Positions 43,471-51,601 of a stretch of 64,000 nucleotides of DNA are shown here, piece by piece. A program made the position numbers and the translations under genes. This DNA is from Xanthobacteraceae bacterium (lineage in GTDB: Bacteria > Pseudomonadota > Alphaproteobacteria > Rhizobiales > Xanthobacteraceae). Position 1 is the first letter of the stretch. Each line of letters opens with the position of its first letter. Location of the stretch: assembly GCA_019635635.1 (NCBI GenBank), contig JAHBZB010000001.1, positions 1,178,001 to 1,242,000 of the forward strand. The letters run 5' to 3'. The notes beneath the pieces were generated by a model, which was not told where the DNA came from, ran no database searches, and worked only from the letters and a program-made list of their open reading frames with translations.

Positions 43471-44487
43471 ATGAAGAGAACGAGAATTCCGATAAATCTT
43501 GTGGCCCTTGCCGCTGCGGCGGGCGCAATCATGATGGCGATGACTGATGCCGGTTCTGCGCAGACAACCATTCGTGTCGGCGGCGCGACCGAGCCGATCA
43601 TCATCGCGCAGGGCAAGGGCTGGTTCAAGGAAGCCGGCCTCAACGTCGAAGTCACCGACGTAAAAAACTTCATGCAATATCCGAGCATGCTGGCTGCGAA
43701 GTCGATCGATATTCTCGACGGCTATATTCCGGCAAATCTCTGGAACATGATTCACGCCGGTGCGGACTTCCGTATAATTTCCGGATCGGCGCTCGCCGTT
43801 GCCGCGCATGACGGCAAACCAGCGCGCAACATCCGGGGCTATGTCGTCCGCAAGGATCTTTACGACAGCAAGGCCATCACCAAGATCGGAGACTTCGCCG
43901 GCAAGCGTCTTGCCGACTTTGCGCCGGTTCCGCCGAAAGGCCAGATCAGCCCGTTTCCGATCGGACACAAGGTATTTGGCGACGTGTTCACAAAGGTCGA
44001 CTGGGTCCGCATGTCGGAGTCGGACATTCTGACTGCGCTTGCGTCGAAGACGATCGACGGCGCGAGAATGCGCTCGCGCTGGGTAAAGCTGGCGGTGGAA
44101 AAGGGACTCGCAGTCGAACTGGTCCGGGAAACGGATTACGTTTCCAGAATTCAGGTACGCGCATTGGTCGGAAGAGACGAATTCCTCAAACAGAACAAGG
44201 AAGCCGTCGTAAAGTTCCTCAAAGTCTATCTGCGTGCGCTGGCTTACGCCGCCGAGGTGCAGAATGGAAAACATAAGGACGAGTATCTTTCTGCCGTGAA
44301 GAGTCACTCCGACCTTCCGGGGGAGATCGCCCTCGATCTCATACAGGAAGTTGAGTTCACGTCGGAGATCGCAACTGCCGATCTCCAGGCAACCCAGGAA
44401 CACTTCGTGATGGTAGGCGCGCAGAAGGCGGTCATTCCCCTGAGCAAGGCGATCGATCTCAGCTATCTCAACGCGGCAAAGAAGTGA
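43471..44487 (+). CDS. ABC importer substrate-binding protein (UbiD locus)
   Basis: ATG 43471 follows AGGGAGGAAGTGACG. A Sec signal of about 32 residues ends DAGSAQ. The mature NMT1-type protein shows GGATEPIIIAQGKGWFKEAG, a hinge region with SKAITKIGDFAGKRLADF and MRSRWVKLAVEKGLAVELV. Length (338) is normal. Ligand probably an organic acid that feeds the UbiD enzyme. A stable hairpin follows its stop, so its mRNA is likely more abundant than that of the enzymes. Confidence 0.9.
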   Translation: MKRTRIPINLVALAAAAGAIMMAMTDAGSAQTTIRVGGATEPIIIAQGKGWFKEAGLNVEVTDVKNFMQYPSMLAAKSIDILDGYIPANLWNMIHAGADFRIISGSALAVAAHDGKPARNIRGYVVRKDLYDSKAITKIGDFAGKRLADFAPVPPKGQISPFPIGHKVFGDVFTKVDWVRMSESDILTALASKTIDGARMRSRWVKLAVEKGLAVELVRETDYVSRIQVRALVGRDEFLKQNKEAVVKFLKVYLRALAYAAEVQNGKHKDEYLSAVKSHSDLPGEIALDLIQEVEFTSEIATADLQATQEHFVMVGAQKAVIPLSKAIDLSYLNAAKK

Positions 44488-44494
44488 ACGTTGC

Positions 44495-44520
44495 GCCGCA
44501 GCGGCTCTAGCCGCTGCGGC
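44495..44520 (+). terminator. Intra-operon hairpin, partial terminator
   Basis: GCCGCAGCGGCT (44495-44506) and AGCCGCTGCGGC (44509-44520) pair perfectly over a two-base loop and are followed by AATCTTTTTC. It sits eight bases after the binding-protein stop. Such hairpins often stabilise the binding-protein message and reduce read-through into the next gene. Confidence 0.8.
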
Positions 44521-44545
44521 AATCTTTTTCTCGAAGGAAGTAAAC

Positions 44546-45943
44546 ATGTCATTCCCCGACCTGCGGGCTTACATCAATTGGCTGGACGAGTGCGGCGAAG
44601 TCGTGCGCATTAAGGAAAGTGTTTCTACAAAATTCGACATAGCGCGCCACGAAGAAGAGCATGACGGCAAGAAGACCGTCTATTTCGAGAATGTCGCGGG
44701 CTTCGACATGCCGGTCGTCGGCAATATTTTCAACAACCGCCGTAACATCGCGAGCGTGCTGGGGGTCAAGCCGGACCAAGAATTGAGCCACCGTATCATT
44801 GAGGCTTCGAAGAACCCTATTCCGACCAAGCTCGTGAATGCTGCTCCGCTAAAGGATATTCGTATTCCGGAGTCCGACGTGGATTTGACAAAGCAGATTC
44901 CGAATCCAATGCACTTCGAAGGCGATGTCGGCCACTATATATCAAGCGGCGTCATCGTCGCGCGCGATCCACAATCCGGAAAGCGAAATCTCTCCTTCGC
45001 GCGCATGCTGATCAAGGACGGGAAGACCATCGTGCTGATGGTCAATCTGTACCGGCATCTCGCGGAGATTCACCGGCGCAATGAGAAGCTGGGTAAGGAC
45101 ACCGAAGTCGCGATCGTAATTGGCGTGGATCCCGTGACATGGCTCGAAGGCGCAATGCCGGACCGAATTGTACCGATCGATGTTGATGAACTGGAAGTTG
45201 CGGGCGCATTGCGCGGCGAAGCACTTGAAGTGGTGAAGTGCGACACAATCGACCTCGAAGTTCCCGCGAATGCAGAAATCGTGATCGAAGGCGTCATCCT
45301 CAATGGCGCGCGCGAGGAGGAGGGGCCGTATGGCGACTATTCCCGCGTCTATGACGGTCCGCCGCGTCTGAACCCTGTCATCAAGGTCAAGGGCATCACG
45401 CGAAGGAAGGACGCCATCTATCTGGACTGTCTGCCCGGCTCCTTCGACAACTGGCTGCTCGGCGGTGTTTGCCGCGAGGCGGATATTTTGCAGCACCTGC
45501 AAAAGACGATGCCCAACGTGAATGCGGTGTGCCTGCCGGAAGGCGGCTGCTGCCGCTTTCACGCGGTCGTGCAGATCAGCAAGAAATTCGAATCCGATTC
45601 CATGTCGGCGATCATCGGCGCCCTCGGTCCGACCGAAGCAAGCCGCGATGTGAAGTGGGTCATCGTTGTCGATGATGACATCGACCCGTTCGATCCCATC
45701 CGGGTACAATGGGCTGTTGCGACGCGCTCGCAGTGGGACCGCGATCTTATTCTCGTACCGCGCATGCCGATGGCGCTGGATCCTTCAGCAATCACCCGGA
45801 CACCTGAGCCAATCCGTAAGATGGGCGATGTACTTTCGACCAAGGCTGGTCTCGACGCGACTATTCCGTTCGATCAGCCAGACAAGATGCAGCACTTCAG
45901 GCGCGTGTCGGTTCCCCCAGCAGTAAAGGCGCAGGCGAAATAA
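44546..45943 (+). CDS. UbiD-family prenyl-FMN decarboxylase
   Basis: A 465-residue UbiD-type enzyme. The prFMN/metal and catalytic region reads SFARMLIKDGKTIVLMVNLY, then REEEGPYGDYSRVYDGP with the conserved Glu pair. VCLPEGGCCRFHAVVQISKK is the C-terminal beta signature. UbiD enzymes reversibly decarboxylate aromatic or alpha,beta-unsaturated acids. With a dedicated importer and UbiX, a catabolic role (for example on an aryl acid) is likely; the substrate is not readable. AAGGAAGTAAAC precedes the ATG. The SDR gene begins 17 bases downstream. Confidence 0.92.
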   Translation: MSFPDLRAYINWLDECGEVVRIKESVSTKFDIARHEEEHDGKKTVYFENVAGFDMPVVGNIFNNRRNIASVLGVKPDQELSHRIIEASKNPIPTKLVNAAPLKDIRIPESDVDLTKQIPNPMHFEGDVGHYISSGVIVARDPQSGKRNLSFARMLIKDGKTIVLMVNLYRHLAEIHRRNEKLGKDTEVAIVIGVDPVTWLEGAMPDRIVPIDVDELEVAGALRGEALEVVKCDTIDLEVPANAEIVIEGVILNGAREEEGPYGDYSRVYDGPPRLNPVIKVKGITRRKDAIYLDCLPGSFDNWLLGGVCREADILQHLQKTMPNVNAVCLPEGGCCRFHAVVQISKKFESDSMSAIIGALGPTEASRDVKWVIVVDDDIDPFDPIRVQWAVATRSQWDRDLILVPRMPMALDPSAITRTPEPIRKMGDVLSTKAGLDATIPFDQPDKMQHFRRVSVPPAVKAQAK

Positions 45944-45960
45944 TCTTGAGAGGCGCGGGG

Positions 45961-46716
45961 ATGAATTCTCTTGCGGGAAAAGTTGCGATCGTCACGGGGG
46001 CGCAACAGGGGATCGGGCGGCAATATGCCATGGCGCTTGCCCGCGCCGGCGCGGCGGTATGCGTGTCGGATATCGTCAACCCCGAAATTGCTGCGGCGGA
46101 AATCAGGGAGCTGGGCGGTGAGGCGATCGCGGCCGCCTGCGACGTAACCAGAAATGAATCGCTGCATCACATGGTTTCGGAGGTCGAGAAGAAATTCGGC
46201 CGGACGGACATTCTCGTGAACAATGCCGCTTTGTTCGGCGGGCTAAACATGGCGTCTTTTACGGATATTACGGAAGACGAATGGGATCGTGTCATGACCG
46301 TCAATATCCGCGGTACCTGGCAGGCTACGAAGGCGATTTTTCCGCTGATGGCGCAATCGGGCGGCGGCAAGATCATCAATATTTCTTCCGCCACGGTGTT
46401 CAAGGGAACGCCGAAGCTTCTTCACTACGTAGCATCGAAGGGCGCGATCGTCGCGCTGACGCGCTCGCTGGCAAGAGAAGTAGCTGAGCAGAATATCTGC
46501 GTAAATGCGATCGCTCCCGGACTCGTTGCCAGCGACAATGTGCGCAATCATCCCGATTGGAAGAATGTCGCTGATTCCGTAATCGCGACGCGGGCGCTCA
46601 AGAGGGAATCCGTTCCGGATGATCTGATCGGCGCTTTGCTGTTCTTCGCCAGTGACGCGAGTAATTTCATCACGGGACAAACGCTGGTCGTCGACGGTGG
46701 CGTCGTTATGCACTGA
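45961..46716 (+). CDS. Short-chain dehydrogenase/reductase
   Basis: ATG 45961 is preferred (GAGGCGCGGGG upstream). 251 residues of classical SDR: TGAQQGIGRQYAMALA (NAD(P) loop), CDVTRN, LVNNAALFGG, IINISSATVFKGTPKLLHYV with catalytic Ser and, further on, YVASKGAIVALTRSLA with Tyr-x-x-x-Lys, then NAIAPGLV and GQTLVVDGGV. It likely oxidises an alcohol to an aldehyde or ketone after decarboxylation, feeding the next gene's enzyme. Confidence 0.92.
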   Translation: MNSLAGKVAIVTGAQQGIGRQYAMALARAGAAVCVSDIVNPEIAAAEIRELGGEAIAAACDVTRNESLHHMVSEVEKKFGRTDILVNNAALFGGLNMASFTDITEDEWDRVMTVNIRGTWQATKAIFPLMAQSGGGKIINISSATVFKGTPKLLHYVASKGAIVALTRSLAREVAEQNICVNAIAPGLVASDNVRNHPDWKNVADSVIATRALKRESVPDDLIGALLFFASDASNFITGQTLVVDGGVVMH

Positions 46717-46752
46717 CGCCCGGCTTGTTTGGCGCCAAGTAAGAGTGAAGTA

Positions 46753-48186
46753 ATGAGCGACTATCCAGAGCTTTCGTTGCTGATTTCCGGTGAGTTCCTT
46801 TCGGCGAAAGGAAGGATAAGCAATCCGATCTACAATCCTTCCACCGAGCAAGTGCTGGGCGAACTTCCGCATGCGTCGAAAGGCGATCTCGATCGTGCGC
46901 TGGAGAGTTCTGAAAGCGCATTTCGGAGTTGGAGCCGCACATCTCCGCTGGAGCGCAGCAATATCATTCGCAAGGCGGCCGGGCTGCTGCGCGAACGCAG
47001 CGAATCCATTGCGACGCAGCTTACGCTTGAGGAAGGGAAAACGATCGCGGAATCGCGGATCGAAGTGCTCACTTGCGCGGAAATATTTGAATGGTCGGCC
47101 GAAGAGGGGCGTAGAACCTACGGCCGTATTGTTCCGTCGCGGACACCCGAGCATCGGCAGATGGTGTTCAAGGAGCCGGTGGGACCGGTTGCGGCTTTCG
47201 CGCCGTGGAATTTCCCGGGTCTGACACCTGCGAGAAAAGTCGCCGCGGCGCTTGCCGCTGGTTGTACCTGCATTCTGAAACCGGCCGAGGAAACGCCGGC
47301 AACAGCATTGGCGCTCGCACACGCGCTTACGCTTGCCGGGCTGCCGAAAGGCGTGCTCAACGTGGTTTTCGGTGTGCCAGCTGAAGTTTCGAACTATCTG
47401 TTGTCGTCTCCGGTTATTCGAAAGCTGTCATTCACCGGCTCGACGGCGGTCGGCAAGGAACTCGCGAAACTCGCCGCGAACGATCTGAAGCGCACGACGA
47501 TGGAACTGGGCGGACATGCTCCGGTCATTGTTTGCGCGGACGCCGATATGGAGAAGGTCGTTTCGCTCGCAGTCGCCTCGAAAGCACGCAACGCAGGCCA
47601 AGTGTGCATTTCTCCAACGCGTTTCTATGTTGCCGAGGAAGTTTCGGACCGGTTTATTGCAGCCTTCTCCGAAGCGATGCGCGCGTTGCGCGTGACGAAT
47701 GGTCTCGATGAAGTGAGTCAGATGGGTTCGCTTGCCAATAACCGGCGGGTTGCGGCGATGGAAACTTATCTGGAAGATGCTCGTAAACACGGTGCAAAAT
47801 TCCATACTGGTGGTACGCGGCTAGGAAATATCGGTTTCTTCTGGGAGCCGACCGTCGTTTCCGACGTGCCGAACGAAGCGCGCATTATGAACGAGGAGCC
47901 GTTTGGCGCGGTCGCGGTTGTGAATCGCTTCGACAAACTGGAATCCGCTATCGATCAGGCGAACAGATTGCCGTACGGTCTTTCCGCCTACGCTTTCACG
48001 AATGATCTTCGCGCGGCGAAGATGATCGAGCGGGAAGTCCGCAGCGGCATGATCGGTCTCAATACGTTTCAGGTCACGCTGCCGGAGACGCCTTTCGGCG
48101 GCGTGCGCCACTCCGGTTACGGCTCCGAAGGTGGGACTGAGGGAATCGACGGTTATCTGCATACGAAATTTGTGAGCCAACTTTAA
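46753..48186 (+). CDS. Aldehyde dehydrogenase
   Basis: A 477-residue NAD(P)-dependent aldehyde dehydrogenase from ATG 46753. Motifs: AFAPWNFPGLTPARKVAAAL, LSFTGSTAVGKELAKLA, TTMELGGHAPVIVC (catalytic Glu), KARNAGQVCISPTRF (catalytic Cys) and NEEPFGAVAVVNRF. All active-site residues are present. Closest in style to succinate-semialdehyde-type ALDHs. It ends the importer-UbiD-SDR operon, so it may make the final acid. Confidence 0.93.
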   Translation: MSDYPELSLLISGEFLSAKGRISNPIYNPSTEQVLGELPHASKGDLDRALESSESAFRSWSRTSPLERSNIIRKAAGLLRERSESIATQLTLEEGKTIAESRIEVLTCAEIFEWSAEEGRRTYGRIVPSRTPEHRQMVFKEPVGPVAAFAPWNFPGLTPARKVAAALAAGCTCILKPAEETPATALALAHALTLAGLPKGVLNVVFGVPAEVSNYLLSSPVIRKLSFTGSTAVGKELAKLAANDLKRTTMELGGHAPVIVCADADMEKVVSLAVASKARNAGQVCISPTRFYVAEEVSDRFIAAFSEAMRALRVTNGLDEVSQMGSLANNRRVAAMETYLEDARKHGAKFHTGGTRLGNIGFFWEPTVVSDVPNEARIMNEEPFGAVAVVNRFDKLESAIDQANRLPYGLSAYAFTNDLRAAKMIEREVRSGMIGLNTFQVTLPETPFGGVRHSGYGSEGGTEGIDGYLHTKFVSQL

Positions 48187-48201
48187 GGGCTAGCGGTCAC
48201 G

Positions 48202-48324
48202 TTGAAATCAGTTCCATTCGAATATTGCGGCTTCGATTCCGCTGCGCATGTCTGCGAACTGCTTTCGGCTAGCGACTTCGCGCGCATCATCCAAGAATTA
48301 TCGAGGCATCTTTCGCCTTATTGA
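48202..48324 (+). pseudogene. N-terminal scrap of a molybdenum-hydroxylase FAD subunit
   Basis: From TTG 48202 the frame reads KSVPFEYCGFDSAAHVCELL, SASDFARIIQ, then unrelated residues and a stop. The start resembles CoxM-type FAD subunits ('PF.Y.RP.S..EA..LL...DARI.AGG'), and the match ends just before the FAD loop. It follows the ALDH by 15 bases, so the operon once continued with a hydroxylase and was cut. The identification rests on about 35 residues. Confidence 0.45.
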
Positions 48325-48480
48325 GGCAGCTTCGCGCGGAATGCCTTGACCGCTTTCGCGAAGCCGTCCACATCTTCGATGGCGGAAATATGCGCGGCCT
48401 TCAGAATCACCCTATCGGCCTTCAGAATCACCCTATCGGCGTTCGGAATCGCGGCGGCCAGTTCTTCGCCGCGCTCTGTC
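48318..48480 (-). pseudogene. C-terminal scrap of an alpha/beta hydrolase
   Basis: The minus strand reads RGEELAAAIPNADRVILKAD, RVILKAAHISAIEDVDGFAK, AVKAFRAKL and stop. 'AAHIS.IE....F..AV..F' is the catalytic-His end of alpha/beta hydrolases such as enol-lactonases. The seven residues DRVILKA occur twice because of a 21-base tandem duplication. No upstream part of the gene remains. Confidence 0.55.
48396..48437. repeat. 21-base tandem duplication
   Basis: Two identical, adjacent 21-base units (48396-48416 and 48417-48437; GGCCTTCAGAATCACCCTAT plus C) lie inside the hydrolase scrap and keep its frame. This looks like replication slippage. Confidence 0.9.
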
Positions 48481-48947
48481 ATCTCACTACCATCGTCGTG
48501 GTGCTGACACTGCCAAGCCTGAACTTGCGCCTAAGGATCCCGGGTTGTTGGCCGCATCACTAGGGCTTTCGCGCATGTAAGCCGAAGTTACGCTGCCCAA
48601 AATAGTCCCCGAAGCAAAGAATAATGAGCAGCAGAAGAATCCCGCTCCCCAGACTACAGCTCCACCCAAGATGAAGCTTGCGAGCGACCATACTCTTAAT
48701 CAGCGGGTCCCCGATTCGAGCCCTGGTGCGCCCAACAGTATCTCAAAGACTTAGCAAGGATATTCTGGGGCGCCGTTGTAGTTTACAGAACCGCTCACCT
48801 GTTCCTTCCTGCTATTTAGATTGCTGCGACGATCTTTATATCCTCCTTATATTTCCGCGCTCTCTTTCCAATCGAATCCTTGCGCTTGAAGGCGTTGATT
48901 AAGTCTCGAATATAAGTGGACTTGAACCATGCTCGACGCGATTTTTC
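48481..48947. other. Intergenic, no intact gene
   Basis: About 470 bases with no frame I can support. Short frames on both strands lack ribosome sites and domain character. It is a transition from core to accessory DNA. Confidence 0.4.
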
Positions 48948-49286
48948 TTGGCCTCGGTCTTGGCGGCTTCGTGCGCGGCCGAGAAGGCACGACTTGCTAA
49001 GGAAAAAGCTGAACAACGAGCAAAGGAGGAGGCGCGAAGGCACCGGATCGAACAACGGCAGAAATTTCTGCGTGGAGAAGCTAGAAAATTTTCTGCACAT
49101 CAAAGACTTCTACAGCTCAACACCCGGTTCGCAGAACTCGCTAACAAGAATGGATCAGAACCCGTAGACCAGATTTTTCGGGTTCTGAATGAGATGGTTC
49201 GAGAAGGCGAAGAACGGTACGGCCGCGATGTCATGAATGCGGAAATCGCGCGTCTCGGTCTGATCTCGATCGACGACTCTCTGTAG
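48948..49286 (+). CDS. Small coiled-coil protein
   Basis: A 112-residue frame from TTG 48948. EKARLAKEKAEQRAKEEARR is a long charged helix, followed by LLQLNTRFAELANK and VNEMVREGEERYG-like helices. An out-of-frame ATG at 48929 (MLDAIFLGLGLGGFVRG) may be the original start before a frameshift. No family recognised. Confidence 0.45.
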   Translation: MASVLAASCAAEKARLAKEKAEQRAKEEARRHRIEQRQKFLRGEARKFSAHQRLLQLNTRFAELANKNGSEPVDQIFRVLNEMVREGEERYGRDVMNAEIARLGLISIDDSL

Positions 49287-49309
49287 GATTTCGATCCTAA
49301 TTTAGCCTG

Positions 49310-49368
49310 TATAATACGGCTTTTCCGTATACGGGAATCCCGTTGACGTTCATACGGGAATTCCGTAT
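49310..49368 (+). promoter_or_regulatory. Toxin-antitoxin promoter with three operator repeats
   Basis: A consensus -10 (TATAAT, 49310-49315) is followed by ATACGG-N5-CCGTAT (49314-49330), ATACGG-N5-CCGTTG (49329-49345) and ATACGG-N5-CCGTAT (49352-49368). The last abuts the toxin ATG. This arrangement fits autorepression by the antitoxin or the toxin-antitoxin complex. Confidence 0.75.
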
Positions 49369-49746
49369 ATGATCATGCATACAGTCATCGAAACCCCGGC
49401 ATTCCTGGCGTCGGCCCGAGAAGAGGGGCTTGATGAACAAATGCGTGCCGATATCGTCGCTTTTCTGGCGCTTAATCCCACTGCTGGCGAGATGATGGTC
49501 GGCACGGGTGGTGCCCGAAAAGTACGTTTCGCGGGTCGAGGCAAAGGCAAGAGTGGTGGCTATCGCGTGATTACGTTCTATGGCGGTGAAGACATGCCGA
49601 TCTTTCTACTGGATGTCTTTGGCAAGGGATCCAAAGCAAACCTGACTGCGGCAGAAAAGAGCGAATTGAAGAAGCTGTTGACCAGCCTGCCTGAACTGTT
49701 TCGCGCTCAAACAAGACGCCAAGTTGCAAAGATTAGGCGGCGCTGA
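49369..49746 (+). CDS. RelE/HigB-like toxin
   Basis: A 125-residue RelE/ParE-superfamily protein: FLASAREEGLDEQMRADIVA, then MVGTGGARKVRFAGRGKGKS, GGYRVITFYGGEDMPIFLLD and KANLTAAEKSELKKLL. Basic residues in the KVRFAGRGKGKSGGYR loop are those expected for mRNA contact. Starts at ATG 49369 or 49375; neither has a ribosome site, so initiation may be leaderless or weak. The antitoxin follows by 34 bases. Confidence 0.85.
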   Translation: MIMHTVIETPAFLASAREEGLDEQMRADIVAFLALNPTAGEMMVGTGGARKVRFAGRGKGKSGGYRVITFYGGEDMPIFLLDVFGKGSKANLTAAEKSELKKLLTSLPELFRAQTRRQVAKIRRR

Positions 49747-49780
49747 TGATCACTATCAATTTCAGTAGAGAGGAAATGAT

Positions 49781-50077
49781 ATGAAAAAGTCGAGCAATCG
49801 AATTCTTCAGGGTGCCCGTGATGCGGTAGCGTTTGCCTCTGGAAAGGCAAACAAGGCTGAGTTTCGCGTCCATGTACCTTCGGATGTAGATGTCGCGAAG
49901 CTTCGAAAGAAACTTGGTCTGTCACAACCAGAATTCTCGCAACGATATGGTTTTAACCCAGCGAGCGTTAAAGATTGGGAGCAGGGTAGATCTCGCCCCG
50001 CTGGACCAGTTCGTGCTTATCTTAAAGTAATTGAGAAGGAACCAAAGGCAGTGGAGCGAGCTCTTTCAGCGGCGTGA
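49781..50077 (+). CDS. HigA-like antitoxin
   Basis: A 98-residue protein with a C-terminal Xre-type HTH (LRKKLGLSQPEFSQRYGFNP, ASVKDWEQGRSRPAG) and a flexible N-terminus. AGAGAGGAAATGAT precedes the ATG, a better site than the toxin's. It should bind the toxin and the three upstream palindromes. Confidence 0.88.
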   Translation: MKKSSNRILQGARDAVAFASGKANKAEFRVHVPSDVDVAKLRKKLGLSQPEFSQRYGFNPASVKDWEQGRSRPAGPVRAYLKVIEKEPKAVERALSAA

Positions 50078-50112
50078 CTACCTAGTAGGGGGAAGCGCTT
50101 TCGAATACTAGA

Positions 50113-50379
50113 ATGACAATGAAGCCGAAGAGCGTTGATCAGGGAAGCGGAGTGGGCGGCATGATCATTAAGACTACTAAATGGGACGCCGCGGACTATC
50201 TCGACAACCCAAAAGCGATCGTAGAATACCTCAATGCTGCTTTTGAGGATGGGAATTCGGCGTTAATCATTGGAGCTCTTGACGACGTAGCGAGAGCGAA
50301 AAGAATGAGCAAACTTGCGAAGAGCGCAGGGATCACGCGAGAAGCGCTCTCTAGATCGCTTGGTGAGGACGGAGATTAG
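50113..50379 (+). CDS. Orphan addiction-module antidote-like protein
   Basis: Residues TTKWDAADYLDNPKAIVEYL, NAAFEDGNSALIIGALDDVA, RAKRMSKLAKSAGITREALS match the TIGR02684-type antidote family. No partner toxin of that family (a RelE/HigB gene directly upstream) is present; the nearest toxin belongs to the preceding pair. ATG 50113 or ATG 50161 may be used. Possibly an orphan that can cross-talk or neutralise invading toxins. Confidence 0.75.
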   Translation: MTMKPKSVDQGSGVGGMIIKTTKWDAADYLDNPKAIVEYLNAAFEDGNSALIIGALDDVARAKRMSKLAKSAGITREALSRSLGEDGD

Positions 50380-50433
50380 AAGCTATCCACGGCGCTCGGA
50401 ACGATGGAAGCCATTTCCTTTATGCGGACTGTC

Positions 50434-50724
50434 TCAGTGCAGGGTAGTGTCTTTCGATCGTTGCACAACAATGCCAGGGCCGTGGTCGTAAGGCTCTTGC
50501 TCCAAATAGCCGGTCGCCGTGTCCAGATAGCGGTCCCGGCCTAATTTCTTCGCGAGTACGCCCCGTACGCTACTGAGAAACGCCCACCGATTGTAGTCGC
50601 GTTTTTCCATGGCCTCGATGCAGTCCGTTCGGCACTGCGAATAGGCGCGATTGCCGAAAGACTCCAAATATTCATCGGCTTCAGCCAGCACGCGGCGACG
50701 GTAGGGCGGCCAGAGCATCCACAT
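50434..50724 (-). CDS. Small protein, paralogue of the gene at 4.5 kb
   Basis: ATG 50724 gives 96 residues, nearly the length of the copy at 4538-4831; a longer upstream frame shows no family likeness. Shared features are RRVLAEADEYLESFGNRAYS, LDTATGYLE and the ending KDTTLH. No domain recognised. Presence in two accessory stretches 46 kb apart implies spread by mobile elements. Confidence 0.65.
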   Translation of the reverse strand: MWMLWPPYRRRVLAEADEYLESFGNRAYSQCRTDCIEAMEKRDYNRWAFLSSVRGVLAKKLGRDRYLDTATGYLEQEPYDHGPGIVVQRSKDTTLH

Positions 50725-50844
50725 TTTGTGTCTCGTCGAGGTCAGAGGCGGACATCCACAAGTCAGCTTTGCATAGCCAGCCGAACCACTCCAGTTTGCG
50801 TCGCGGCAGGTATCACCCAGCGGGGAAGCTAGGGATGCTAAAGC

Positions 50845-51102
50845 GTGCCTCTCCACCTCGTTTCTGTCGGCGAATTTAACGGCGACCCACAGTACCAAGT
50901 CTACGCAGGCACTATTCGTGTCGGCGCTATCCGGCGCGTCACAAGCCCAAGTCAGACGTATTGGTCATGGACTTTTTCGCTGAGTGCATATCCTCCTGAA
51001 TTCAAGACGACCGGCAGTACGTTTGAGCTCGAGCACGCGATGAGCGCGTTCAAGCGCGCTTGGATCATTTGGCTGCAATCGCTCCGGCAAAAGCGAAAGT
51101 GA
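50845..51102 (+). CDS. Small hypothetical protein
   Basis: An 85-residue frame from GTG 50845: YAGTIRVGAIRRVTSPSQTY, WSWTFSLSAYPPEFKTTG, STFELEHAMSAFKRAWIIWL. The 'G.I.R......W.WS......G...T...A...F...W' pattern recurs in small rhizobial proteins. No function known. It is divergent from the paralogue gene. Confidence 0.55.
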   Translation: MPLHLVSVGEFNGDPQYQVYAGTIRVGAIRRVTSPSQTYWSWTFSLSAYPPEFKTTGSTFELEHAMSAFKRAWIIWLQSLRQKRK

Positions 51103-51261
51103 TTGGCCGCTTATTCAATAAAGCTCGGAAGGAGCAGAAAAGTGTATGAGTTAAGGCGTAGCGCTTTTGCAGATTATCGCTGCAGAACCTAGGGCCGAGC
51201 TCTCGGCTCATGGCCCTGCAGCTGACTTGTTGTATTTTACGTCAAACATCCTAAGTCGCCG

Positions 51262-51293
51262 ACTTATTAGCTTTGAGCAAAAACCTAATAGGT
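51262..51293. repeat. Interspersed palindrome, copy 14
   Basis: ACTTATTAG (51262-51270) and CTAATAGGT (51285-51293) pair with one mismatch; the loop is CTTTGAGCAAAAAC. Upstream, GACTTGTTGTATTTTACGTC (about 51223-51242) matches a stretch before copy 15, so the two copies share a longer block. Confidence 0.7.
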
Positions 51294-51361
51294 TTGTGCA
51301 ATCGACTATTTTCAGCGTGCCGGGTGAATAAAGCGGGGCGCTCAGATATAGCACTTCTATA

Positions 51362-51601
51362 TTATTTACGCGGAAGTGGATATTCGCTTGCTCGATACAG
51401 ATTGATAATTTCCGGATGTCGATAGCGGATTTCATCGACCTCGATAACGGCGCTGCCAGCATTTGATATCGGTAATTCTTCGCTTACGTGACGCACAGCG
51501 TCCGCCGCCCGATCAAAACGTTTACAGGTCATTGAGCGCTGTCTTCGGCCGCCGTTATTAACAAACAGCTCGGCTGGTGCGTTACAATCAAAAGATGGCA
51601 T
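51362..51601 (-). CDS. Small hypothetical protein
   Basis: A 79-residue protein: MPSFDCNAPAELFVNNGGRR, FDRAADAVRHVSEELP, VIEVDEIRYRHPEIINLYRA, SEYPLPRK. The opening and 'RR..SM..KRF..AA.AVR' recall a small conserved rhizobial family without known function. Lies between repeat copy 14 and a gene-poor gap. Confidence 0.6.
   Translation of the reverse strand: MPSFDCNAPAELFVNNGGRRQRSMTCKRFDRAADAVRHVSEELPISNAGSAVIEVDEIRYRHPEIINLYRASEYPLPRK

Noticed and set aside
43333-44547. A 404-codon antisense frame opposite permease and binding-protein genes
   Set aside because: Spans two genes with strong family motifs on the other strand; no domain or ribosome site of its own.
46243-47322. A 359-codon antisense frame opposite SDR and ALDH genes
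   Set aside because: Both sense genes have complete active-site motifs; the antisense product has shadow-like composition.
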